This document shows, one piece after another, positions 21,501 through 32,859 of a stretch of DNA of 64,000 nucleotides (positions are counted from its first letter, which is position 1; every line of letters starts with the position of its first letter). A model generated the notes under the pieces. The model saw only the letters and a program-made list of their open reading frames with translations. It did no database searches and was not told the DNA's origin. A program made the position numbers and the translations under genes. Where the stretch lies: NCBI GenBank assembly GCA_948567375.1, contig OX419760.1:24304001-24368000 (forward strand), in the 5' to 3' direction. The stretch is from Lunularia cruciata. Its lineage: Eukaryota > Streptophyta > Marchantiopsida > Lunulariales > Lunulariaceae.

Positions 21501-22840
21501 CGGTCAGCGAAACGCTTGCTACGAAGAGATTCGTGCCACAAAGTTATGCACTTTTTCAGCTGAGGACTTCGCTGTCCGCTCGCTGCTGTGGTGATTTGTA
21601 TTCATCCATAGGAATCACAAAATTGACCGTGGATTTGTCCTCACGCTTATAACATTGACGGAATCTTCATAGTAATATTTGATGGCTTATCTTGTCTTCG
21701 TTTCCACAAGCCGGGTCTCAGGATGTAGTCATTACATACAGGTAATGATGATAATATATATTATAGTTAATACTAATAAATATGTTCTGGAGGTGTGTAA
21801 TGAACTAAGCAACACGCTCACAATTTCATAACTTTCTCCTGTGAAGAAATCTCTCAAGAACGTTTTATTTTTAATTCAGTGCCTTGTAGATCAACATCAA
21901 GTTTCAGTCTCAAAAAATGTATTAGATTAATTTACTGATACTAAGGAAAATAGTGTAGTTCAAAATTCGCGAACCTTTAGCTACCTAATATTGGACATTG
22001 AAAACCATAGTAGTATAGTAAGGTCAATTTGCCATGAAGAATATGCATTTAAATCAGAACAAAGCATGAGTTATTAATTTTTGTTATGATTTGAAATCTA
22101 ATATCTAGAATTTGGATCCCGAAATTACAAATCATAAATAAAAGTCCTATTTTTTTATATTTAATGATAATAAAATTCATTGATAATATCGAATGATAAA
22201 TCTAAAAATTTATTAATATAAAATACTTGATTAAAAAGGGAAATAGTTTTATCGAGAGGATTAAGAAACAATTAAAGTACAGAAAAAACATACAATGTAA
22301 TATCCAATAAAATATATAAGCAAAAAGTTTCTAGTTTTATTTCTAGTATAGAAAATTTCATGTAGTATATTAAAGTATTAAGATTTGCACACAGTAGCAT
22401 ATTTACATTTATCAACTTGTATACAAAATAAATAAAAGATTCACAACTACAACTTTAGGTTAAAAATGTATTTTCATCAGTATCAAGCATAAAGAAAAAC
22501 TATTTGTCAAGCACTAAACAACTTTATCTCCTACATCGGCCTGTGCAAGATAATTAAGCCTTCTTTATCTTGATTCGGATTGTCTTCGATATTTTGGTTC
22601 TACGGGTCGTTCATGGCTCGTTGCCTGATACATTTTCATGAAGCAAAAGCCGCTATGATGGGCTAGTGAGTATCCGTTCCCATGATTATATTTATAATTA
22701 ATGACTGCTTTTTGGCGTTTCTCAAATAATCACACCCAAAAGGAATTGTATATATAAAACTGTTTACGGTTCCGTTGCGCTTTCAAAGGCTGCACTGTGT
22801 TGTACTCACAAAGGTTACTTTTTAATCTTTGAGCAAATTT
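18522..22840. other. Intergenic region upstream of the ankyrin gene
   Basis: Base composition is balanced to about 21,700, then strongly AT-rich to 22,500. No gene is supported. The longest reading, 20,635-21,015 (+, 126 codons), has no domain, no homologous block elsewhere in the window and no splice context. The region should hold the promoter of the minus-strand ankyrin gene next to 18,522, but no clear TATA box could be assigned. A hairpin lies at 19,344-19,376. Confidence 0.45.
19344..19376. repeat. Near-perfect inverted repeat (hairpin)
   Basis: TTCTAATCCGGCCC pairs with GGGCCGGGTTAGAA across a 5-base spacer: a 14-bp stem with one mismatch, embedded in T-rich sequence. It could be a small MITE-like remnant or a transcribed structure; no function is shown. 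Confidence 0.7.
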
Positions 22841-23585
22841 CATTGGCTTATCGAGAGTTGTATTTATACAACTTGCACTTATCGAGAGTGAAGGGCCAAA
22901 AAGTCAAATAGGGTAATCCAAAGGAAAAGGAAATACAAGAGTACCAAGTATTGGAAACAGAAACCACCAAGCTCGAGTCACACCATATAGGGCTAAAGCC
23001 AAGGAGAAACAACAACCTATGCAAAACATGGGAAAAGGAATAATGCAATCTGTATAATAATCTACAGCAGAACAATGTGAGATAAAGTCCTCCAAAGGTT
23101 AATAAGGGGGAGACCTAGACATGATGGGAGCTCCTCCTACGGCCGCACTTTTCAGGAGACACATCGGCAAAGGTAAGACGGGACTATGGTTTGCCACACA
23201 ACCAAGGTTCCTCGTAGGGAACCTCATATTGCATCGTAAAAATGCATCCTAAACGAGACAATAGGGGGTTTTAGATTTAAAGTAGATAGATATTTATGGG
23301 TATTTAGTGACATCCGTAAAATATTGTGGTGGTACCTATAAACAAGAATCGATGAGTAAGGGAATCATCCCATAAAATTTTAGTAAGTTTCCTTACAAAA
23401 TTTAGGACAGATCCATCTTTCAAGTTTTCAAATTTATAGAAAATTATTTTATGGGTAGTCCTGTAACCTGTAAGAACCCATAGGTCCCCTTTTAGATTAC
23501 TCCTAAACTTTCTTATGACTAGAATTATAGATATATAGAATATGATAGAATTTTACTCATAAAATCATCCAGGTACTCTTGGGCA
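22841..23585. other. Unassigned sequence left of the copia element
   Basis: Short readings only. A plus-strand stretch at 23,120-23,250 (MMGAPPTAALFRRHIGKGKT) is locally GC-richer than its flanks and may be a coding relic, but it is too short and too broken to name. Confidence 0.3.
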
Positions 23586-23748
23586 TGTTAGAAAACACCA
23601 TCCTGACAACCTTTTGCAATAGCACATCATAAACCCCATTAAGCAAATAATTTAAGGACAAAAGTAAATAACTTGGTTCACTTCTTATCATGGAAGCTAC
23701 CTCCATGTCTGAAACAAGCTCCCCCAACACTTTATTACTAGAGGTATA

Positions 23749-23802
<54 letters not shown>

Positions 23803-24025
23803 TAAAAAGGGGTAGTTCCTCATTTGGCTCAACTCTTGAACTGCTGGACTTCTTGAATATTGACCACTCAATTTATCTAGTCACTTTAATAATTTGCCAT
23901 AGTGACTGAATACTTCTAGATAAGGCCCTCTCCCCACACCTTGGTGTTTCATCGGCCACCTTTGCTCTTGGCTATCATAGTCTTCAATAATCAGTCTAGT
24001 CACTAATAACAAGCCAAACATAACA
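23586..24025 (-). repeat. 3' LTR of the copia element
   Basis: 440 bp, 5'-TG...CA-3' on the minus strand, directly after the polypurine tract. Contains a (TA)n tract at about 23,751-23,796. Confidence 0.65.
23751..23796. repeat. (TA)n microsatellite inside the copia LTR
   Basis: About 22 TA units after a short TATCTATA lead-in. Confidence 0.95.
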
Positions 24026-24109
24026 ATCTCCACCTTTTCCTCGTATCAACCATATCACCCCAAAGAGCAACATTGAAAGTTAACCAAGTTCATGCATAAC
24101 TTGAACTTC

Positions 24110-25680
24110 TCAACAGGAACAGGTTAAGTCAACATATAAGCTGCATCTACCTTTGTGCCAATCTTTTGAAAATTGATCTCACCATTTGTCCCAGCTTCCT
24201 TGAAAAAATGATGTCCCACATCAATATGCTTTGTCCTGAATGATAAACTTAATTCTTGGCTAGTGAATAGTGCTCTAGCTCTCACAAAAAAGTCTGGACT
24301 TCATGTTCAAGAGTCCTGCATTCTTGGCCAATCTTTGTAGCCATATAGCCCCTTTAGTAACCTTTGTTGTTGCCATATATTCTGCATCTGTAGCAGAAAG
24401 AGCAACAATAGATTGGAGTGTAGACTTTCAACTTATTGCACCACCAACAAGTGTAAAAATAAATCATGTTGTAGACCTTCTCTTATTCAAGTCTCCTGTA
24501 AAATCAAAATCTACATAGCTTGTAATTTCTCCTTCTTGGTCCTTCTCCACATCAAAGACAATGCCAATATTTATAGTCCCTTTCAAGTAACAAATTATCC
24601 ACTTCACAACTTCCCAATGTTGTTTCCTTAGATTTGCCATGTAAGTACTTGCAATGCTCATAACATATGAGATGTCTGGTCTAGTGCAGACCATAGCATA
24701 CATTAAACTCCAAATAGCACTAGCATAAGTACTAGTTGACATTAATTTTCTCACCTCCTCGTTTGATGGACATTGCTCCAATGATATGTTGAAATGACTT
24801 GCAATTAGAGTGCTCACTGGTTTTGTATTCTCCATGCCAAAATGAGCAAGTAAATTTTCCAAATATCTCCTTTGAGATATCCATAACTTTCCCTTGCTCC
24901 TGACCCAGTGGATTGCAATCCTAAGCACCCTCTTTGAAGAACCCAAGTCCTTCATATCAAACTCCTTACCAAATTGTACTTCCAATTTCTCCACCTCAAC
25001 TAGATCCTTCATGGAAATCAACATATCATCCACATATAGTACCAAGATGATTTAATCAAATATTCTAGTTCCATGTAGCTTCTTGAGGTACACACAACCA
25101 CCTGACTCACTTCTGTTATACACAGGCTTCAACATGAAAGCATCAAATTTCTTGTACCAAAGCCTTGGACTTTGCTTTAGTCCATATAAAGACTTTTGTA
25201 ATCTGCAAACTAGGTTCTCATTCTTTGGTACCAGAAAAACATCAGCTTGATGCATATAAATATCCTCCTCCCATTCTCCATGTAAAAAAGCAGTTGTAAC
25301 ATCTAGTTGCTCCAAATCCAAGTTATGCAACGCAAATATAGCTAACAAGGCATGAATTGAAGAGATTTTTACCATTGGTAAAAAAATCTCATTGAATTCA
25401 ATACCTTCTTTTTGGCTATAACCCTTTACTACAAGCCTTGTTTTGTATCAATCTCCACCTGATTCTGGAAGTCCTGCCTTCCTTTGAAATATCCATTTGC
25501 AACCAATTGATTTCTTTCCCATACGCAATTTTCAAGTCTCCAAGTTTGGCTTTTGGCCAAAGACTTCATCTCTTCTTCCATTGCATAGTGCCATTTTTTG
25601 ACACTCTTGATCTTGCATTGCCTCTTCATATGAAAAAGGATCACCATTCTCCATAAGAAGAGCATAAGCTACAAATGAAT
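24110..25680 (-). pseudogene. Copia reverse transcriptase and RNase H
   Basis: Copies element RNA into DNA. Blocks in order: WHYAMEEEMKSLAKSQTW (near 25,550-25,600), LDLEQLDVTTAFLHGEWEEDIYMHQ with VTTAFLHG (about 25,240-25,330), CRLQKSLYGLKQSPRLWYKKFD (about 25,140-25,210), catalytic LYVDDMLI (25,015-25,045), DMKDLG (about 24,940), RYLENLLAHFGMENTKPVST (about 24,800-24,870), and YAMVCTRPDISYVMSIAS (about 24,650-24,710). RNase H begins as SYVDFDFTGDLNKRRSTT (24,465-24,520), where the usual Ala/Ser of the D-x-D-W-A-G motif has changed. A frameshift separates the two RT halves at 25,046-25,052, and stops occur upstream. Confidence 0.85.
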
Positions 25681-25799
25681 CATCAAATCACTTTGGAAGT
25701 CTTCTATCCCTATTTGGATACTTATGTTCATGAATCACTTCTGGACTTTGCTCTTGTAATGGTTCATGAGTAGATCTGCAAGAGGTGAGATGTCTTCAC

Positions 25800-26900
25800 T
25801 TTCGAGATCAATATCTGCCTTAACAAACTCTGAGTGATTTTTTTATCTTTTCTTCCACTATAGTAATTATCTTCATCATGCTAGTCTCATCAAAAACTGC
25901 ATTCCTACTCACAGCAAGGCAACACCTTCCTAGATCCCATAATTTATGTCCCTTTATATCCTTCTTATATCCCAATAATATATATTTTCTAGATTTGGAA
26001 TCTAATTTTGTCCTTTGTTCTTGTTGAATATGAACATAAGCTATGCATCCAAACACTTTGAGTGAAGAGTAACCAACATGCCAACCTTTCAACTTTCTCC
26101 ATAGGTGTCTTACACTCAATAGCAATAGAGGGAGAAATTTTTACCAAATGACCAGCCTTATTTACAACTTCTGCCAAAAAGCTCTTCTCCAACCCGATGT
26201 TTCTTAACACACTTATTGCTTTCTCCAAGAGTGTATGATTTATTTTCTATGCCACACCATTTTCTTGAGGGGTAACCAGTAAGGTAATGTGATGAACTAT
26301 CCCTTTTCACTTACAATATCTATCAAACTCTCCAGATTTGTATTCTCCACCATTATTAGATCTCAAACACTTCATTTTCCTTCTATATTTTTCTCCATCA
26401 TCACCTTTCATTGTTTAAAGATAGAGAAGACTTCTGATTTTTGCTCCATGGTGTAGACCCATACTCTCCTAGAGTAATTATCAACCAAAGATACAAAATA
26501 TAATGCTCCAGATTTTGAAGATATATGTGCAAGGCCCCAAACATCAAAATGCATAGAGTCTAAATTTCCCTTTGTGCAATGAAATCATGTGGAAAATCTT
26601 ACCCTTTGTTGCTTTCCTATAGAAAATGATCACAAAATTTTAACTTACAACTTTTAAGGCCCTTCAAAAGTTGTTGCTAGGATAATTCACTAAGACCTCT
26701 TTCACTCATATGATCCAAATATAGCTGCCATAAGTGAGTAAGATTTTTGGGATCTTCTTTTTCAGAAATAGTACTTTCTACTCCTCTGGTAATGGTATCT
26801 CCAACAAGCTCATAAAGATTTCCTATCTTTGTGCATTACCACCAATGCTCCTTTTGATACCTTGTGTGTTCCATTTTCTGCCTCCCACCTCCAACCATTT
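25800..26900 (-). pseudogene. Copia integrase
   Basis: Readings 26,228-25,989 and 26,125-25,820 carry the C-terminal copia signatures: EKAISVLRNIGLEKSFLAEVVNKAGHL-type text, then KVFGCIAYVHIQQEQRTKLDSKSRKYILLGY, i.e. the conserved VFGCxAYVHxxxxxRxKLDxKSxxxxFLGY block, split here into overlapping frames. Upstream, to about 26,900, the core is present but broken by several stops. It sits between protease and RT as expected for copia. Confidence 0.75.
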
Positions 26901-26919
26901 GAGTCCAAAGTTCCTAGTG

Positions 26920-27640
26920 ATATCAAATCCTTAACTTAGGAACATGCTTAATATCAGCAAGAGTCCTCACAACACCATCAAACAACTTAACGTGTATTGT
27001 ACAGATGCCAATAGCTTTACAAGCCATGTTGTTCCTTATTATTATAGATCCTCCATTGGATGGTTTGTTCTCATGAGACCATTCCTTGTTTGGACACATA
27101 TGGTAAGAGAACATTGAGTCCAATATCCATGACTCTTCAAATTGATCTTTATCTTGGGTAACACGTAGAAAATCATCCACAAAACCAAATGACTTAGCAA
27201 TACTTGCTTCATCAAAAAGTTGATCTTTATCCTTGTTGGACTCAACCCTCTTCTTGTTACAATCCTTCTTGAAATGTTCAACCTTCCCACAAATCCAGCA
27301 CTTGCCTTTGAAACCTCCAATTCTAGACTTGGATCTTGATTTACTCATGATCTGATCTCTCCCTCTCTTGTCCTTCCTTTGATAAATAGAGCCTCTGGAT
27401 TTTCCTTTTCTTGGTTGGGTCTTTCATCTTCCACATCCTCATCACTTTTCTCTTCATGTATTTTTTTTAATCCTCTATGCAACCCTTGTTGGACGAGAAG
27501 CCCTTCACCTTCAGTTGCCAAAGTCCAAATTTTTTTTTTGGTCAAACTTCTCTATTGCAAATTTTGCATTGAAAATGGATATTACCCCTATTGTGGAATT
27601 CCTTCTATACCCACTTCACTACACCCTCTGATCTCAAGAT
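26920..27640 (-). pseudogene. Copia gag remnant, zinc knuckle and protease
   Basis: The gag N-terminus survives as KFAIEKFDQKKN near 27,540-27,570 and then jumps to LVQQGLHRGLKKIHEEKSDEDVEDE. Most of the capsid is missing, since only about 330 bp lie between the primer-binding site and the zinc knuckle. The knuckle CWICGKVEHFKKDC (27,259-27,300) has standard C-X2-C-X4-H-X4-C spacing. The protease follows as WILDSMFSYHMCPNKEW (about 27,075-27,130), with the active-site D-S-G changed to D-S-M, so it would be inactive. Confidence 0.75.
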
Positions 27641-27660
27641 CCTCTTCTAGACCAACAAAG

Positions 27661-27671
27661 CTATGATACCA
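27661..27671 (-). other. Primer-binding site of the copia element
   Basis: TGGTATCATAG on the minus strand, two bases inside the LTR end; one base from the initiator-Met tRNA-type TGGTATCAGAG used by plant copia elements. Confidence 0.6.
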
Positions 27672-27676
27672 ATTGC

Positions 27677-29749
27677 TAGAAAACATAGCCTTGAGAAACA
27701 AAGTGTGGTCTATGGTATTATCAAAGGCATATAGATGAGGGAGGAGTACTTTTGCGGATAGATAAGTACAATCTAGATAAGAGGTTTTTAGGACATAACT
27801 TCTCATTGGGGACACATTGGATGCCTAATTATGGATTCTGTAGGTAGGGAGGTTGATGTCATGACATGTTGCAACACCAAAGCATGTTTGCTTTGATGTT
27901 GGAGTGTTAGTCTTGTTAGTGAGAATTATACCCATAGTTGCTCAAATACCACTTAATGGCAACCAATTTTTTTATTAGGGATACTGATCACACTATTGGA
28001 GCTACTATCATTTACATCATTTGAATCATCAAATAGATTGTCAACGGTATCATTGGGGTTGGAGTGCTAGGTTGAGTCCAAAGAGGTATACCTTGAAGTG
28101 CAGCTCCAAAGAGCTTTGCTGATGGTGAGACTTTTGAGCTTGGCTATAGTGGACAAAGGTGGAGCATTACTTGGAGTTTCTTAGCTAGAGTAAATGTGGC
28201 TTGACTAGAATCAATGTACGTTATTTGCAATTTTGAGTGTGTGAACTAAACTGATAACGTCAGAGAAGTGAGAGTTAGAGGGAAATTTGGTGTAGGAATT
28301 GAGGATATTGGTGATATCTCTAAGCTTGGTAAATTGATGATACCTTTGATTGTTTTACTTGATTATTCTTCAATTTCAGTTGAGACAATTGTGTGCAAAA
28401 GCATTGTGGAAATTGATGTAAATTGATAATCAAGTTGATAGTTGGGTAGATGATGTGCAATTATTCTTCAATTTCAGTTGAGAAGATTGTGTGCAGAAGC
28501 ATTGTGGAAGTCAATCAAGTCAACAATTGGGGGGATGGTGTGTGGAAGTGCTGCCTAAGTTCTATGAAATTTGAGGTTGAGTTGAATGAGTGGATGTTCA
28601 ATTTGAAGGTAGCTGGGTGTAGGAGTGAAATTGGAGGCCCTAGTGAAAGTCAATCAAGTAACATTTGGGTAGATAGTGTGTGGAAGTTTTGTCCAAGTTC
28701 TATGAAATTTGAGGTTGAATTGAGTGATTACGTTGGGTTTGGAGGAAGGTCATTGATAAAAAAAAAAAAGGCCCTAGAAGGACTATCAGAAAAAAAAACA
28801 AACTGCCAGGAAAAAACTGACAAGAAACTTTAGGTGTTCAATTTGAAGGTAGCTGTATGATTGGAGGCCCTTATATTACAAATTTGTAGGCAAGAAGAAA
28901 TGCTTCATTTGGCTAAATTTTAGCATTTAGATGCCTTGTGGCATAGGCTAGAGAGTGTTTGAGGCAAAGGGCTATGGTCTAGAGAGGGGCCAACAAGCTT
29001 CATTTGGCTGAATTTTGGCATTTAGAGGTTTTGAGGCATAGGCTATAGACTAAAAAGGCTAAAAAGGCTGCCAAGCTATGAAAACCCATCAAGTATCACT
29101 TTTTGTGGTAATTAGTAAGTAACTGTTTATTCCCATAGAGATACTAGTCAGAAATGGTCAAATGTAAAGTAAAAGTCACAAAATAGTTCTTCATGATTGT
29201 GTCTTTAACCTCTTGGGTAGAAACCACACCTAGAAGAGAGTAAAAAGTGTATAGTTGCAGTCTTGTCACAAATCACACACCTATAATCATAATTCATCAA
29301 TATCTTTCCAAAATAATCTTAATTGTGATGATTTAGTTATTCCAAAGAAGGCTACTTCACCATGAAATGACTTTGTTTCAAAATTGCATTCCACCGTTCC
29401 ACTGAAGGCACAACTTCTGCAATCAAAGTTGCTTTGCATCAATGCAACGCTATGATCACAAATGCAGAACACTACAAACACTATGATTCCACACAAATTT
29501 GTCAAGGCATTGCCTTGATTGCACTCCACTCAAGATCAAACACATAGAATGGAATTAGAGCTATAGAATCCAACATCCAACACACTCATTGATTGAAAAT
29601 CAAACTTCTCCACACACTCACAAACACACACACATGATTGATACTTGGAATTAAGTTGAAACAATGAGCATTGAGTTACAACACTTTGCTTTACTCAACT
29701 TTGAAATTACAGTATTGAATAAAAATCTCATTGCAAAAGCTTCCCTAAA
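27677..29749. other. No gene; direct-repeat region
   Basis: From about 28,360 to 28,860 segments recur: TTCTTCAATTTCAGTTGAGA at 28,366 and 28,463, a GTGGAAGT...AAGTTCTATGAAATTTGAGG segment twice about 140 bp apart, and TTCAATTTGAAGGTAGCTG at 28,599 and 28,838. The 127-codon plus-strand reading 28,450-28,833 is made of these repeats. 28,900-29,750 shows no coding signal. Confidence 0.45.
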
Positions 29750-32140
29750 ATAGGCAATGCCATCAGCAGTTATCAAACTATATACCATTTCAACTGCTAC
29801 TTTTCAAATTTGTAGATCCAAAGTGTCACTCCACCTCTTCATATCTCAAATTTGTTACTACTTTGATCCAATGTCTACTTCTACTTTGGCTTCTATACCC
29901 GATGTTACTTCAATCTTCTCTTGCACTTCAAGTCTAACTTCTATTGCTTCTTTTATTACATCTTTAGTCTCATTACATTCTCTTACTCTACTTTAACTTC
30001 TTTAGACACTCCAAGTAATTGACCTGAAGACACTTGCACTCCTACATCAACTACTTCACATTTAGTTCCTACCTTCAAATCATCACAAAGTTCATCTAAC
30101 TCTGATCTAATCTAATTTGAGACAAACATTATCTTCTACTTCACTCATCTTCCTATCTACCCTATCTCCCAAGTGAATCAAAAGTTTGTTCAGGTCAACA
30201 TCCTTTACCTTCCTCTTCCTAGCTTCCTACACAACCAATTTCACCTTGGCTTCAATACGTAGTATCACCTTTACTCTCTCGACAACTTCTTCTACTAACT
30301 CCAATGCTTTCTCATCTTTGGATCTACCTTCTCCCAATTCCCTTTTGCTTGCAACTCAACCTGATACATTTTCAATTCTTCTATAAAATCTTCTTTTAGG
30401 ATCTTCTTCTACTCCTCATAGTAGACAATTTGTGCCTATGCTCTCTTCACCAAATCATGCAATCTCTCTTTTTCTCAATTCCTATTGGTCAATTCTTGTT
30501 GCTAAGGCTGATCCTTTGATGCAGCACTCAATTTGCATGCTCTCCAACTCTTGCTCCATTACTATTGAAATTGCTTTAGAGTGAACTTCCTCTAGATGTG
30601 CATCATTTAATTCCTTTATTAGCCTCTCAAACACCATATTATGCTCCCTCAATGCTTCTTCTTGGCACTTAATAATATATTGTCCCGCTCCTCAAGACTC
30701 TCTTGCAAATCCTTCAAATGTTGGTTCTGAACCACTTCATCTACCCAAAGTTAACTTCTCCTTCAACTCCAAGACTTCCTCATTCAAGTACTTCACTACT
30801 TGCAATTCATCTTTTACCTCAGGATGCTCTTTCTTCAGCTCAACCTTCTTCTTCTTCAATTGCAACAACAAAGACAAACGACCTTTGATAGATACTCTAG
30901 ATTGCTGAATTCCTTCACTTCTTATTCATCTTTTTAGTCCTTGGCTTTGGTAGGCACTTCTTTTGTTGGTGCCTTACCCCGAAGTCTTGATCTTCTCAAA
31001 TTCAATGTAACATCCTTTGAGCTTTCTTTCTCCTCCTTTTCTCTACTCACTCTTGCATTTGCAACATGCAAATTCTGCTTTGATCTCACTCCCCTTGGGA
31101 ACACCAGTACTAGCTTCTCTCCTCTCTCCTACAGAAAATCTTCTTTGGGCAACTCCAGATACCAACCATTGCTTCCTTCAATGTGATCAATTTTGGCGTG
31201 AAACTCCTATTCTTCTTCTTCAACAACCTCCTTTGCCAATTGTTGAACTTTGGTTTTGCCTTCACTTCCAATGCTTGATTCCTCACTCTGCAAAGTGAGC
31301 TCATCTTCTTCTTCTTCTTCTTCTTCTAACTCCTCATCCTTGGACTTTGCCTTGCCTTTTGACTCTGCCCTTGTAGACTGGTTTGCTACCTCCATCTCAA
31401 TCCTCAAGTTCAATCTTTGAGTCTTCCTCTGTTGAATTGGTGAGGCCACCTCCTTGGTTCAAATTTTCTTCTTCAACCTTGGCTGTGGAATGGTAATGGA
31501 CATCTTTTGCTCCTATCCAATTCTAGCATAATGAGCATCTTCTTCTTGAATTAACCTTATATAAATTTGCTGATCTTCCTCTATATCTTGACAAAGATCT
31601 GGATGGAAATGAGACACCATCCTTGCCTTCTCCTCCAAGTTGAGCAGATTCAATCCCAAATAAAAGTGCATGGCAAATGGCATGAAGTAATGTGGGGGTG
31701 TTTTTGTCCTCCAATTTCCAATCATCTACCTTCTTTGCTAGTGAAAACATCTCACCTAATTCACCATCCCTCTTGGCAACAACTAATGGAAGAACACCAC
31801 CTATTGATTTGTGATATAGGTAGTATGCTCAAGCTTTAACATTGCTGTTATAGCCTCAATGATATTTTGCCTCATTGGGTCTCTATAGTTATCTACATTT
31901 TATCAATTCTTGGTGCAAGGAGCTGTGAAGGAATTCCTCACCTCTCTGATCTCCTCCAATGAATCACCCTTCCCATGGAAGATAATCTCGTCTACCTCTC
32001 CAGGCTCTCTTCCCGACACAAGTCTCCAATCCAACTCAATCCATTGAGCCAAATTCCCTCTCTTCCCCTTTGCTTTGGAGCACTCCTCATAATGGCTAGA
32101 TGCAATTTCTGCCATGAACCCTGGAAAAATCAAATTCCAA
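29750..32140 (-). pseudogene. Decayed coiled-coil protein region, unknown function
   Basis: Not recognised. The minus strand from 32,133 reads MIFPGFMAEIASSHYEECSK, then LAQWIELDWRLVSGREPGEVDEI. After frameshifts it continues WKLEDKNTPTLLHAICHALL (about 31,680) and an acidic stretch with consecutive Glu at about 31,300-31,340. From 31,200 to 29,750 the text is Glu/Lys/Leu-rich in all usable pieces (for example KDLQESLEERDN), with stops every 20-40 codons. This looks like one long protein with a globular N-terminus and an extended coiled coil, now dead. It is perhaps a retroelement-encoded protein; the plus-strand Ser/Thr/Leu-rich ORFs across it are shadows. Confidence 0.35.
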
Positions 32141-32820
32141 TTCTAAGCCAAAACTGTGATACAAAGTTTGCTAAGGACTTTGGTCCTGGCTATCATTTCT
32201 ACTCTCTAAATTACAATATTTCTCACTCCAAGTGCAAGACTCTACTTTTTGCTGTTCATTTGCATCATGTGTTTTCTAATTTTAGGTCATTAAAACACTA
32301 TCCACTCTCTTGGATGCATGATTCTAGCTCCCTCAAGTCTTTGGAAAATCAAACTCTTGTTTGGTCTCATGATTTGCATTACTTCAGGAAAACTACTGAT
32401 AAGAATAGGATATCTTCTTGATAATGCATAACTTCCTTGATGAAGACTTAATTTTATAGTGCTCCGTTGTGTAGTCATTCTTCAGTTGATGTGCAATCAA
32501 CACTCCTAGATTTTGCATGTTTATTTCCTATCACTATCAACTTTCATTCCCTCCAAAGTAGCCATTTTTCTTTGAATGGTACCTTCTTGATTTGCATGAC
32601 CCAAAGAAAAGTTGTTTCAATTTCTTTGGTCAGGTTGATTCTTCCAATGTAAGGTAACCTTACTTTGGGTCTACCAACCTGTAAGTCCAACCCAAGTCTA
32701 ACTTGAATACACAATTATTCTAGTTTCTTCCTCATTTACTACTCTAAATATTAGTTGCCCTAATATTTAGAGTGTTTGTGCTCTAGTGTGCTCTCAATAG
32801 TGAGGCTAAAGTAATGACCA
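32141..32820. other. No assigned gene, left flank of element B
   Basis: A plus-strand reading at 31,975-32,421 (148 codons) overlaps the minus-strand region and ends here; it has no domain. The span 32,640-32,820 may be the untranslated leader of element B, but no LTR end was identified. Confidence 0.3.
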
Positions 32821-32859
32821 GTTAGACTATCTATGTTTCTCTCTAGTGTGGCAAGAAGT

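Larger units (their letters stand above)
23586..27676 (-). mobile_element. Ty1/copia retrotransposon, decayed
   Basis: Read right to left: primer-binding site, shortened gag with zinc knuckle, protease, integrase, reverse transcriptase, RNase H, polypurine tract, 3' LTR. Integrase before RT is the copia order. The 3' LTR is 23,586-24,025 (TGTTATG...TTCTAACA on the minus strand). The polypurine tract GAGGAAAAGGTGGAGAT lies at 24,026-24,042. The primer-binding site TGGTATCATAG is at 27,661-27,671. Sequence beyond 27,674 begins with the same 12-base LTR terminus (TGCTAGAAAACA) but then does not match the 3' LTR, so the 5' LTR is replaced, recombined or truncated. Confidence 0.8.

Noticed and set aside
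28450-28833. 127-codon plus-strand reading
   Set aside because: Composed of local direct repeats and ending in poly-A/Lys; no domain.
30186-31298. Plus-strand Ser/Thr/Leu-rich ORFs between 29,757 and 31,300
   Set aside because: Complement of Glu/Lys-rich minus-strand text; no independent coding evidence.
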